A stretch of 64,000 nt of DNA, taken from positions 8,235 through 72,234 of the forward strand of contig CALTTC010000008.1 in assembly GCA_943908425.1 (NCBI GenBank), in the 5' to 3' direction. A program made the position numbers and the translations under genes. The stretch comes from an uncultured Moraxella sp. (GTDB lineage: Bacteria > Pseudomonadota > Gammaproteobacteria > Pseudomonadales > Moraxellaceae). Position 1 is the first letter of the stretch; every line of letters starts with the position of its first letter. The notes beneath the pieces are model-generated. The model was given only the letters and a program-made list of their open reading frames with translations, was not told where the DNA came from and did no database searches. Shown one piece after another: positions 7,697-16,327 of the stretch.

Positions 7697-8926
7697 ATGA
7701 CAATTACCATTGCCTACCAATCCGCCCAGTCGCTATCGGCTGATAATAAACGCCTTGCCATTATCACCTTTGATAATCAAAAATCGCTTAATGCCCAAAC
7801 GCTGGCAATGGTTGTAGCAACCCAAAAAGCCCTTGATGAATGGCGAGATGACAGCAGTATTTGTGCGGTAGTGTTGCGTGGGGCGGGCGATAAAGCGTTT
7901 TGTGCGGGGGGCGATATTCGCCGTTTATATTATGCTGTGTGCAACAAAGAGGGTATCAATCAAGGTGATGACAGTCTAATCACGAGTAGTCAAATCAGCA
8001 ATAGCCAATCTGCTGACAGTCAAACTACTGACAGTCAAATCGCCAACCAAAACGCCAATCATCAATCTAGCAAGATAATTGATAATCAAGCTGATAATTT
8101 ACCAAGCGTTGATGTGTTTTTTGAGAATGAGTATGGGTTGATTGAGATGCTGGCAACTTATCCTAAGCCGATTTTGGCGTGGGGCAGTGGTATTGTGATG
8201 GGCGGTGGACTGGGGATTTTGGCGGCATCTAGCCATAAAGTGGTTACCGATACCACCTTAATGGCAATGCCTGAAGTCAGTATTGGGCTGTTTCCTGACG
8301 CTGGAGGGTCTTATTTTTTAAACCGTATGATGGGCAAGGTAGGATTATTTTTGGGATTAACAGGGGCAAGGTTTACTGGCTGTGATGCTTGTTTTTTGGG
8401 ACTTGGCGATTATTTTGTGGCAAATGATGGTTACGATAAGATAATGAACACTTTAAGCGATACCAAGTGGGGCGACGACACGTCTAATTTTCATACCCTA
8501 ACGCAAGTGCTAAGCGGGTTTCACAAGCCACAAGATCCAAGCCAAAGCACGGTTTTGGCGCATATGAGTACCATCAATCGTTTGATGAATGCAGGGGATT
8601 TATTGGCGGTGGATAATGCTTTGAGCAATTATGCAGGCGATAGTGTATTTATCCAGCAGGCGATTTTATCCTATAAGGCAGGGTCAGCCATCACCAAAGC
8701 GGTAACGTGGGCGATTTATCATAAGGTGGCAACGTGGTCGCTTAGTGAAATTTTGGCATTGGAGCTTAATGTGGCTATCAACAGTTGTATAGAGGGCGAT
8801 TTTGCCGAAGGGGTGCGTGCTTTGTTGATTGCTAAGGACAAATCGCCCCATTGGCGATACACGCTTGATAAGTTACCCAAAGATTATGCCGAGCGGTATC
8901 TGACACGCCCTTTTATTAACGCATAA
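7697..8926 (+). CDS. 3-hydroxyisobutyryl-CoA hydrolase / enoyl-CoA hydratase-isomerase family protein
   Basis: 409 residues, crotonase fold. The oxyanion-hole segment FCAGGDIR (about 68-75), the GIVMGGGLG turn (about 165-173) and MPEVSIGLFPDAGG, with Glu193 and Asp201 as the presumed catalytic pair, are the hallmarks of HIBCH-type hydrolases. These hydrolyse 3-hydroxyisobutyryl-CoA in valine breakdown. A Ser/Gln/Asn-rich insert of nearly 50 residues (about 89-137), built from short degenerate repeats, separates the first motif from the core; it is not needed by the fold and is probably a surface loop. The ribosome site TTGGAG precedes the ATG. A plain enoyl-CoA hydratase role cannot be excluded. 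Confidence 0.85.
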   Translation: MTITIAYQSAQSLSADNKRLAIITFDNQKSLNAQTLAMVVATQKALDEWRDDSSICAVVLRGAGDKAFCAGGDIRRLYYAVCNKEGINQGDDSLITSSQISNSQSADSQTTDSQIANQNANHQSSKIIDNQADNLPSVDVFFENEYGLIEMLATYPKPILAWGSGIVMGGGLGILAASSHKVVTDTTLMAMPEVSIGLFPDAGGSYFLNRMMGKVGLFLGLTGARFTGCDACFLGLGDYFVANDGYDKIMNTLSDTKWGDDTSNFHTLTQVLSGFHKPQDPSQSTVLAHMSTINRLMNAGDLLAVDNALSNYAGDSVFIQQAILSYKAGSAITKAVTWAIYHKVATWSLSEILALELNVAINSCIEGDFAEGVRALLIAKDKSPHWRYTLDKLPKDYAERYLTRPFINA

Positions 8927-8937
8927 ACAAATAAAAA

Positions 8938-8962
8938 AACCAATCAGAGCGATTGGTTTTTT
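8938..8962. terminator. Bidirectional terminator between the hydrolase gene and fbpA
   Basis: Stem ACCAATC (8939-8945) / GATTGGT (8951-8957) with a 5-base loop, T-run to the right and A-run to the left. It fits the ends of both convergent genes. Confidence 0.8.
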
Positions 8963-9029
8963 GGTTATTTGGGCAGTGCTGGTGGATTTGCTAATTTGCC
9001 AACTTCTGCCCAAAATTGCCACAAATGGC

Positions 9030-10046
9030 TTATTGATAGCCAGCTTTTTTCATGAGCATAATGGCTTTTTGTTGGTTTTTGCCAGCAACGGAGACGTTAA
9101 TAAAGTCTTGCTTAAAGCGTCCCCAGCTTGCCACTTTGGGGTCGGGGGCGACACGTACAGAGGCAGGGTATTCATTGTTTAAATCAGCAAATAAATTTTG
9201 TGCTTCTGGGCCAGATAGCCACTCAATGAATTTTTGTGCTTCGGCGGCGTTTTTGCTGTGCTTGACCACGCCAGCGCCAGAGACATTCACGTGCGTGCCA
9301 CGTCCGTTTTGGTTGGCAAAAAACACTTTGACGTTTTTGGCAAAGCCTGGGTTTTTATCCAAGATACGCCCATAATAATAAGTGTTAGCGATACCCACAT
9401 CGCATTGACCGGTGGCGATGGCTTCCAGCATGGCGGTGTCGTTAGGAAAGGGTTTGGTGGCAAGATTCTTCACCCAGCCTTTGACCACTTGCTCGGTCTT
9501 AGCGGCACCGATATTGGCAATCATTGTGCCAACCAATGACTGATTGTAGACATTGTTAGAGGTGCGTAGGCAGAGCTTGCCTTTCCATTTAGTGTTTGCC
9601 AAGTCTTCATAGGTGGATAATTGGCTTGGCGAGACTTTGTTAGGATTATAAAAAATGGTGCGCGCACGTACTGACAAGCCTGTCCAGTTGCCTTGTGGGT
9701 CTCTTAGGTGTGAGGGAATGTTGGATTTGATAACGCTTGAATTGATGGGCTTAAAGATGCCTTGTTGGGTTGCTTGCCACAAGTTGCCGCCATCCACGGT
9801 GATAAGCACGTCCGCTTTGGTGTTTTTGCCTTCGGCTTTGATTTTTTCAATTAACGGCCCTGCTTTATCGCTCACGATATTAATTTTGGTGCCCGTTTTT
9901 TGCTGATATTTTTGGGCGATGGGGCGTAACAGCTCATCGGCGCGTGATGAATAGACGGTCAATTCTGTAGCGAACACTGGTGCACTTGCCACGATGGTAG
10001 CGAGCGCCAAGGCTAGTTTAGCAGGAGTTAAGCGAAATTTTGTCAT
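9030..10046 (-). CDS. fbpA: Ferric iron ABC transporter, periplasmic Fe3+-binding protein
   Basis: 338 residues with a clear Sec signal peptide (cleavage after APVFA, about residue 26) before mature TELTVYSSR. The FutA/FbpA/IdiA-type iron site is visible as the NTYYYG tyrosines (Y223-225); Cys159 and Cys215 could form the disulfide seen in this branch. The protein binds Fe3+ in the periplasm and passes it to the FbpB/FbpC transporter encoded divergently. A good sigma-70 promoter lies immediately upstream, with one good and one weak Fur-box candidate beyond it, so iron-repressed expression is expected. Gene naming (fbp, fut, afu) varies between genera. Confidence 0.92.
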   Translation of the reverse strand: MTKFRLTPAKLALALATIVASAPVFATELTVYSSRADELLRPIAQKYQQKTGTKINIVSDKAGPLIEKIKAEGKNTKADVLITVDGGNLWQATQQGIFKPINSSVIKSNIPSHLRDPQGNWTGLSVRARTIFYNPNKVSPSQLSTYEDLANTKWKGKLCLRTSNNVYNQSLVGTMIANIGAAKTEQVVKGWVKNLATKPFPNDTAMLEAIATGQCDVGIANTYYYGRILDKNPGFAKNVKVFFANQNGRGTHVNVSGAGVVKHSKNAAEAQKFIEWLSGPEAQNLFADLNNEYPASVRVAPDPKVASWGRFKQDFINVSVAGKNQQKAIMLMKKAGYQ

Positions 10047-10088
10047 GGTGTATTCCTAATAATGGACTTAAAAACAGATTGCTTTTTT

Positions 10089-10117
10089 ATTATAATGGGT
10101 TACAATTAGTTTGTAAA
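10089..10117 (-). promoter_or_regulatory. fbpA promoter
   Basis: On the minus strand, TTTACA (10117-10112) and TATAAT (10094-10089) are separated by exactly 17 bases and lie 43 bp upstream of the fbpA ATG. A weaker Fur-like match (about 12 of 19) abuts the -35 at 10119-10137. Confidence 0.7.
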
Positions 10118-10168
10118 CAAGAAATATAATCATTTGTGTTAAAATCATAAATAACTCATTGTATCGTG

Positions 10169-10187
10169 GTTAATGATAATTATTTTT
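10169..10187. promoter_or_regulatory. Fur box in the fbpA-fbpB divergent region
   Basis: The 19 bases match the consensus GATAATGATAATCATTATC at 15 positions, including the core AATGATAAT. Its position between the two iron-transport transcripts supports Fur control. The remainder of 10047-10371 holds short degenerate direct repeats and no gene. Confidence 0.7.
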
Positions 10188-10371
10188 AATGGTTGAATGG
10201 CAAATTTGGCAACTAAGTAATTTAGCAAGCATTGGTAAATCAGTAATCGGCAAGTCAGTAATCTAGTTAAGTTCTGCAAGCTGATGGCAAGCCCTTATAA
10301 AAGCGATTATAAAAGCGATAATTGGCAAAATCAGTAAGCCCCTTAGCTAAGCAATAACGTTGGATAAACAT

Positions 10372-11958
10372 ATGATGGTATCAAAAATTTTGGCACGAAT
10401 TTGGCTCACTTTTTGTGTGCTACTGGTGATTATCCCCCTTGTTGTGATAGTCATGGCTTTGGGGGAGTTTGATGCTGAAATTTGGGCATTTTTATTAGAT
10501 TATCAATTGCCAATTTTATTAAAAAATACCGCTGTTTTGGCAGTATCCACTGCTTTTGGAGTGCTTAGTCTTGGGGTAAGTACGGCGTGGCTAACCACGA
10601 TGTACCGCTTTCCTGCCCAAAAGTGGCTTGCACCAGCAATGATGCTCCCAATGGCGATGCCCGCTTATGTGCTTGCCTTTACTTGGATTGGGCTTTTTGA
10701 ATATTCAGGGGCGATTGGGGTGTTTTTTAGGCAATTTGGCTTATCCTTTGATATTAGAAATGGGGCAGGGCTTAGCGTGGTGATGAGCCTTGCATTTTAT
10801 CCTTATGTATATTTGCTTGCCAAATCGGCGTTTGCCACAATGGGCGGACGAGCAATGGAAGCAGGAGCATCATTGGGGTTGTCGCCTTATCAAGCATTTT
10901 TTAAGATTGCTTTGCCAATGGCACGCCCTTTTATTATTGGGGGTCTTTGGCTTTGTATGATGGAAGTGCTGGCTGATTTTGGGACAGTGTCGGTATTTGG
11001 TTATGAAACCTTTACCACGGCGATTTATGAAGCGTGGTTTGGGTTTTTTTCCTTGCAGACCGCCAAGCAGTTGGCATTTATTTTGGTAAGTTTTGTGCTT
11101 ATGATTGTGGTGTTTGAGCAACTAAGCCGTGGCAAACGCCAATTTTATGAAGCAGGCAAGGCAAGTCGTTATGAGCCTACCCCCTTGGTTGGGGTCAAAA
11201 AATATTTGGCAAGTGGTTATTGTTTGCTTATTATGACGCTTGCGTTTTTTGTGCCGATGGGACAACTGCTTGTTTGGGTATTTGGCAGTCTTGATGGTGT
11301 GCGTTGGGGTGAGCTTATCGGGCAGACATTGCGGTCGTTGTCGGTGAGTGCTGTAGCAGGGCTTATCGTGGGTGTGGTAGCGTTGGGGCTCGTATTATCT
11401 GCCCAAACCCTTAAAAATAAATGGGCGGTTTTTGGGTTAAAAATGGCAACGATGGGCTATGCCATTCCGGGTACGGTGTTGGCGGTGGGCATATTTGTGC
11501 CGATAGCGTGGTTAGATAATTGGCTAATTGGCACGTTTTCGTTGTCGGCTACTGCAATTTTTAAAGGCACGCTTTTGGTGATGTTACTGGCGTATTTGGT
11601 GCGGTTTTTGGCACTTGGGGTACAAGCGGTGGGGGCAGGGGCAGATAGAATTCAGGCAGGTTATATGGAGTCAGCTTACGCTCTTGGCAAAACGCCAAGC
11701 CAAGCGATACGGCACGTTTATATACCGATGATTAAAGGGTCGTTATTTGTGGCAATGCTGATGACGTTTGTTGATGTGATGAAAGAGATTCCCATTACGC
11801 TTATGATGCGACCTGCTGGATTTGATATGTTATCGGCAAGAATTTATGCTTTTACGACCGAAGGGTTGTATGATAAAGCGGCGTTTCCTGCTTTAATTGT
11901 GGTCTTGGTAGGCTTGTTGCCTGTGATTGGGTTTGCCAAAATTGGGCAAAAAAAGTAA
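10372..11958 (+). CDS. fbpB: Ferric iron ABC transporter permease (fused two-domain)
   Basis: About 528 residues from the ATG at 10372 (a TTG at 10360 is in frame, but GGA at 10362-10364 is well placed for the ATG). It has about 12 hydrophobic segments and two copies of the binding-protein-dependent permease domain, each with an EAA loop (around EAGASLGLSPYQ in the first half and ESAYALGKTPSQ in the second) that docks the ATPase. It forms the inner-membrane channel for Fe3+ delivered by FbpA. fbpC follows 53 bp downstream in the same direction, so an fbpBC operon is likely. Confidence 0.92.
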   Translation: MMVSKILARIWLTFCVLLVIIPLVVIVMALGEFDAEIWAFLLDYQLPILLKNTAVLAVSTAFGVLSLGVSTAWLTTMYRFPAQKWLAPAMMLPMAMPAYVLAFTWIGLFEYSGAIGVFFRQFGLSFDIRNGAGLSVVMSLAFYPYVYLLAKSAFATMGGRAMEAGASLGLSPYQAFFKIALPMARPFIIGGLWLCMMEVLADFGTVSVFGYETFTTAIYEAWFGFFSLQTAKQLAFILVSFVLMIVVFEQLSRGKRQFYEAGKASRYEPTPLVGVKKYLASGYCLLIMTLAFFVPMGQLLVWVFGSLDGVRWGELIGQTLRSLSVSAVAGLIVGVVALGLVLSAQTLKNKWAVFGLKMATMGYAIPGTVLAVGIFVPIAWLDNWLIGTFSLSATAIFKGTLLVMLLAYLVRFLALGVQAVGAGADRIQAGYMESAYALGKTPSQAIRHVYIPMIKGSLFVAMLMTFVDVMKEIPITLMMRPAGFDMLSARIYAFTTEGLYDKAAFPALIVVLVGLLPVIGFAKIGQKK

Positions 11959-12011
11959 GGCAAATCAAGGTTTGACAGAATAAATATTTGACAGAATAAA
12001 GGGCGAAAATA

Positions 12012-13172
12012 ATGAGTTTGGTGGTTGATAATATTGCATTGGCATTTGATAAGCCGATTTTTGAGCAAGTTAGCTTTTGTCTTGATGATGGCGAGATTGC
12101 CTGTCTTTTGGGGGCATCGGGGTGTGGCAAAACCAGTATTTTACGCTGTATTTTGGGTTTTAATACCCCGCATACGGGCGATATTTTGCTGGATAATGTA
12201 TCGCAATCATCGGTACCGCCACATAAACGGGGCATTGGTATGGTGTTTCAAGACTATGCGTTATTCCCCCATTTGACCGTGGCGGATAATATCGCTTTTG
12301 GCTTAAATGACAAAACCAAAAGTGGGCGAGTAAAAGAGCTTTTGGCACTGATTAAACTTGATGAATTTGCTCACCGTTATCCGCACGAATTGTCAGGGGG
12401 GCAACAACAGCGAGTGGCATTAGCACGAGCGATTGCCCCAATGCCCAAATTTGTATTGCTAGACGAGCCATTTTCTAATTTGGATGTGGAATTACGTCAA
12501 AGTTTATGCGATGAAGTGCGACTGCTATTAAAATCACAAAATATCGGCGCAATTTTGGTTACGCACGACCAAAATGAAGCGTTTGCAATGGCGGATAAAA
12601 TTGGCGTGATGGCAGATGGCAAGCTATGCAGTTGGGGTACGCCAATGCAACTTTATCATACGCCAAATGATAAATTGACCGCTGGTTTTATTGGTGAAGG
12701 GGCGATTTTGCCGATTTTATCCACGCATCAGGTGTCAGTGGACAATGGGGCAACAGACAAAGCGGTAATAGACAAAGTGGGAGTAGACAATAGGGCAGCG
12801 GTGGCGATGACGGCATTTGGAGCGGTGGCGTGCGATAATTTGGATAATACAAAAACCCATCTTTTGGTGCGTCCCAATGCGGTGCTATTGACTGCCTTAG
12901 TTGATAATGCCGATACTAATCATAATACCGCCCATACCAAGGCTGACGCCACTACTGCTACCATCACCGCCAAAAAATTTCACGAGGGGCGATGGCTTTA
13001 TCGCCTCAAAAATGATAACAAGCCAAGCGATATAGAGCGGTTAAGTGATTTAAATCATTCAAACAATCAGGACAGCCATTTATATGCTGAATTAAAAGCC
13101 TATGCCGACCAAGATTGGCAAGTGGGCGACAAAGTGGCAGTGCAATTAACTAAGGCGTGGGGGCTTATGTAA
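12012..13172 (+). CDS. fbpC: Ferric iron ABC transporter ATP-binding protein
   Basis: 386 residues. Walker A GASGCGKT (34-41), Q-loop in VFQDYALFPH, signature LSGGQQQR (about 127-134), Walker B FVLLDEP and the H-loop VTHDQ are all intact. It powers Fe3+ uptake through FbpB. The C-terminal third (after about 230) corresponds to the TOBE-like regulatory region but carries irregular Asp/Asn/Thr/Ala-rich stretches, including a VDN-type short repeat, so it is longer and less ordered than in relatives. AAAGGG precedes the ATG. The 53-bp gap after fbpB contains a 14-bp direct repeat (TTTGACAGAATAAA). Confidence 0.92.
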   Translation: MSLVVDNIALAFDKPIFEQVSFCLDDGEIACLLGASGCGKTSILRCILGFNTPHTGDILLDNVSQSSVPPHKRGIGMVFQDYALFPHLTVADNIAFGLNDKTKSGRVKELLALIKLDEFAHRYPHELSGGQQQRVALARAIAPMPKFVLLDEPFSNLDVELRQSLCDEVRLLLKSQNIGAILVTHDQNEAFAMADKIGVMADGKLCSWGTPMQLYHTPNDKLTAGFIGEGAILPILSTHQVSVDNGATDKAVIDKVGVDNRAAVAMTAFGAVACDNLDNTKTHLLVRPNAVLLTALVDNADTNHNTAHTKADATTATITAKKFHEGRWLYRLKNDNKPSDIERLSDLNHSNNQDSHLYAELKAYADQDWQVGDKVAVQLTKAWGLM

Positions 13173-13382
13173 GCTCACAGCGTGGGCGGTGATAGGTGGT
13201 AATAACGCTTGGTTAGCAACTTGGTTGTTTGCTAAAGGCTATTACAGCAACTAAACCCAGCAACAACTAGGCAATAACTACACAAAAACTTGCTAACTGT
13301 TTTTGTTACGCTATCTTTTGTTACGCCAAACTTTTATAGCGACAAATTAAACGTTTGATAGTAACTTAAACGCTTAGCGGTC

Positions 13383-13574
13383 TTAAAGCTCATCAAGCCA
13401 CGCCATTTGAATGGCTTCAAGTAATTTTTCGTTGGAGGCATCAGGGTCGCCCACAAAGCCATCTAATTCACAGACATAGCGGTGCAAATCGGTAAAGCGG
13501 ATATATTGTACATCAACATCAGGGTGGGTGTCAGCCAAGGCGATGGCAATATCGGTGGTATCTGTCCAGTTCAT
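13383..13574 (-). CDS. iscX: Fe-S cluster assembly protein IscX
   Basis: 63 residues, the usual size for IscX (YfhJ). NWTDTTDIAIAL, RFTDLHRYVCEL and ASNEKLLEAIQMAWLDE line up with the conserved blocks of the family, including its acidic C-terminal helix. IscX is a small acidic adaptor that binds IscS and iron and modulates Fe-S assembly. In many bacteria it ends the isc operon; here it stands alone between fbpC and katG, with no other isc gene in the window. Confidence 0.9.
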   Translation of the reverse strand: MNWTDTTDIAIALADTHPDVDVQYIRFTDLHRYVCELDGFVGDPDASNEKLLEAIQMAWLDEL

Positions 13575-13757
13575 AAAGGTTCTTCAGTCAAAGTTTTGGT
13601 TGGTAAATAAACGTTGGTAAAACAGTGTTGGGTTGATTATATTATGTAATTAACAAATAGTGTAACAAATTTTAACTTAAATTTCTATATTAAATTTTTT
13701 AACTGATTTTGCTGTTTTTTATTTAAAAAATCAATTAAAAGATTTGGTTGATTATAT

Positions 13758-13785
13758 TTTACTTAAATCAAAAATTGCTTATAAT
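13758..13785 (+). promoter_or_regulatory. Candidate katG promoter
   Basis: TTTACT (13758-13763), a 16-base spacer and TATAAT (13780-13785) lie about 75 bp upstream of the katG ATG in a very AT-rich region. I could not identify a convincing OxyR site. Confidence 0.5.
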
Positions 13786-13861
13786 AGAACCAATCCCTTA
13801 AGAAAATTAAGTAATTGATTGAGGGGTGCTTATAAAACTTTGACGTTAAGAGGATCAAGCG

Positions 13862-16171
13862 ATGACACAAGAACATCAAAACCCAAACAGCAAGCATCAC
13901 AACAACGATGCCAGCATCAAAACCGACAATCCCCAAGACATTGTGCTTGATGAGTTAAACGAATCCGACAAAAAACACCAGCCACCCAAGGCCACAGGTG
14001 GTTGCCCTATGCACGGGAGCAATACGCTAGATGGACAAACCCCGATGGCGTGGTGGCCAAAAGCCTTGAATTTGGATATTTTACACCAGCACGACAACAA
14101 GGTTAATCCGTTGGGCGAAGACTTTGATTATGCCAAAGAATTTGCCAAAATTGACCTAGAAGAATTAAAAGAAGATGTACGCAAAGTATTGCGTAACAAT
14201 CAAGAATGGTGGCCTGCCGACTGGGGTTATTATGGTGGTTTGATGGCACGTCTGTCTTGGCACGCAGCGGGGTCGTATCGTGTCGCTGATGGGCGTGGCG
14301 GTGCCAATACGGGTAATATTCGTTTTGCCCCGCTTAACAGCTGGCCTGACAACGCAAACCTTGATAAAGCCCGCCGTTTGCTATTTCCTATCAAGCAAAA
14401 ATACGGTAATCGCTTAAGCTGGGCGGATTTGATTGTCTTAGCGGGCACAATGGGCTATGAAGCAGCAGGGCTTAAGCTGTTTGGTTTTGCTGGCGGTCGT
14501 GAGGATATTTGGCACCCAGAAAAAGACGTCTATTGGGGTAGTGAAAAAGAATGGCTTGCCAAATCAGGCGGTGAAGGCACTCGCTGGAGCAGTGAGCGAG
14601 ACCTAGAAAATCCTTTAGCAGCGGTGATGATGGGCTTGATTTATGTCAATCCTGAAGGCGTGGACGGTAACCCCGACCCCCTAAAAACCGCCAAAGATAT
14701 GCGTATCACCTTTGAGCGTATGGGAATGAATGACGAAGAAACGGTGGCTTTGACCGCAGGTGGGCATACCATTGGTAAAGCTCACGGTGTGGGCGATGCC
14801 TCAAAATTGGGGGCAGAGCCTGAAGGGGCGGACATCGCCGAACAAGGGCTTGGCTGGACCAACCCCAACGGGGCAAACCGTATCACAAGCGGTATTGAAG
14901 GGGCGTGGACGACCAATCCAACCCGCTGGGACAATGAATTTTTTGAATTGTTGTTTAAATACGACAAAGAATGGGCATTGACCAAGTCGCCTGCTGGTGC
15001 TCACCAATGGGAACCTGCCAATATGGCCGAAGAAGATATGCCTGTAGACAGCTTAGACCCAAGCAAAAAACGCAAAATTATGATGACCGATGCCGATATG
15101 GCATTGCTTAGAGACCCTGAATACCGCAAAATCTCTGAACGGTTTATGAACGACCAGCAAGCCTTTGATGATGCTTTTGCTCGGGCGTGGTTTAAATTAA
15201 CCCACCGTGATATGGGGCCAAAATCTCGCTATCTTGGGGCAGATGTACCAAAAGAAGATTTGATTTGGCAAGACCCTATCCCTACGGTGGACTACAGCCT
15301 AAGCGATGAAGATGTTAAGGTATTAAAAGACAAGATTTTATCAAGCGATTTGTCTATTGGTGAGTTGGTTGCTACAGCTTGGGACAGTGCCAGAACGTTT
15401 CGTTACTCCGACTACCGTGGCGGTGCTAATGGGGCAAGAATTCGTTTAGCTCCCCAAAAAGACTGGGTGGGTAACGAGCCAAAACGCCTACAAAAAGTGC
15501 TTGATGTATTGGCGGGTATTCAAAAAGACTTTGGCAAAGAGGTAAGCTTAGCGGATTTGATTGTTCTAGCAGGCACAGCAGCGGTAGAAAAAGCGGCAAA
15601 AGCGGCAGGCGTGGAGATTGACGTGCCATTTTTGGCAGGGCGTGGCGATGCCAGCCAAGAACAGACCGATGTTGCTTCATTTGAATACCTAAAACCTGTC
15701 CACGACGGCTTTAGAAACTTTCAAGAAGCCCATTATGCCCCACAGCCAGAAGAATTATTGCTTGACCGTGCTCAGCTAATGGGTCTAACCGCCCCTGAAA
15801 TGACCGTACTATTGGGGGGCTTGCGTGTATTGGGTGCCAACCACGGCGACAGCAAGCACGGCGTATTTACTGACCGTGTAGGCGTGCTATCCACTGATTT
15901 TTTCCGCACGCTTGTGGATATGAATTACAAGTGGGAGCCAACAGGGCGTAACAGTTACAACATCACCGACCGTGCTACAGGCGAAACCAAATATACCGCA
16001 AGCCGTGTGGATTTGGTCTTTGGTTCAAATTCTATCTTGCGTGCTTATGCTGAATTGTACGCCCAAGATGACGCCAAAGAAAAGTTTGTTAAAGACTTTG
16101 TAAAAGCGTGGGTGAAGGTGATGAACGCCGACCGTTTTGATGTGAGTAAACAAGAGCGTTTTAGCGTATAA
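13862..16171 (+). CDS. katG: Catalase-peroxidase
   Basis: 769 residues, a bifunctional haem enzyme that removes H2O2. Distal pocket residues Arg130, Trp133 and His134 (in RLSWHAAG) and the proximal haem ligand His302 (in AGGHTIGKAHG) are present. The Trp133-Tyr261-Met287 set needed for the catalase-type covalent adduct is conserved with the usual 26-residue Tyr-Met spacing. The C-terminal non-catalytic peroxidase repeat is complete. The first ~45 residues are a His/Asn-rich hydrophilic extension longer than in typical KatG, without a signal peptide. An AGAGGA ribosome site and candidate promoter precede it, and a strong terminator follows. Confidence 0.95.
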   Translation: MTQEHQNPNSKHHNNDASIKTDNPQDIVLDELNESDKKHQPPKATGGCPMHGSNTLDGQTPMAWWPKALNLDILHQHDNKVNPLGEDFDYAKEFAKIDLEELKEDVRKVLRNNQEWWPADWGYYGGLMARLSWHAAGSYRVADGRGGANTGNIRFAPLNSWPDNANLDKARRLLFPIKQKYGNRLSWADLIVLAGTMGYEAAGLKLFGFAGGREDIWHPEKDVYWGSEKEWLAKSGGEGTRWSSERDLENPLAAVMMGLIYVNPEGVDGNPDPLKTAKDMRITFERMGMNDEETVALTAGGHTIGKAHGVGDASKLGAEPEGADIAEQGLGWTNPNGANRITSGIEGAWTTNPTRWDNEFFELLFKYDKEWALTKSPAGAHQWEPANMAEEDMPVDSLDPSKKRKIMMTDADMALLRDPEYRKISERFMNDQQAFDDAFARAWFKLTHRDMGPKSRYLGADVPKEDLIWQDPIPTVDYSLSDEDVKVLKDKILSSDLSIGELVATAWDSARTFRYSDYRGGANGARIRLAPQKDWVGNEPKRLQKVLDVLAGIQKDFGKEVSLADLIVLAGTAAVEKAAKAAGVEIDVPFLAGRGDASQEQTDVASFEYLKPVHDGFRNFQEAHYAPQPEELLLDRAQLMGLTAPEMTVLLGGLRVLGANHGDSKHGVFTDRVGVLSTDFFRTLVDMNYKWEPTGRNSYNITDRATGETKYTASRVDLVFGSNSILRAYAELYAQDDAKEKFVKDFVKAWVKVMNADRFDVSKQERFSV

Positions 16172-16207
16172 GAGTTATTGTATAACTTGATTGCATAAAT
16201 CGCTTTA

Positions 16208-16238
16208 AAACAGCCAGTCAGATGATTGGCTGTTTTTT
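16208..16238 (+). terminator. katG rho-independent terminator
   Basis: A near-perfect 12-bp stem, AACAGCCAGTCA with TGATTGGCTGTT, around a 2-base gap runs directly into TTTTTT. It lies about 40 bp past the katG stop. Confidence 0.85.
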
Positions 16239-16327
16239 ATGATGGATAAAGATAAATTGGATAAAATAAATAGGCAGTTATGGGTTTTGGTTGAGTTTAT
16301 TGTCAATTAACTTTATCTAAATATTTT

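Noticed and set aside
9052..9906. Plus-strand frames opposite fbpA
   Set aside because: They are antisense shadows of a well-supported gene.
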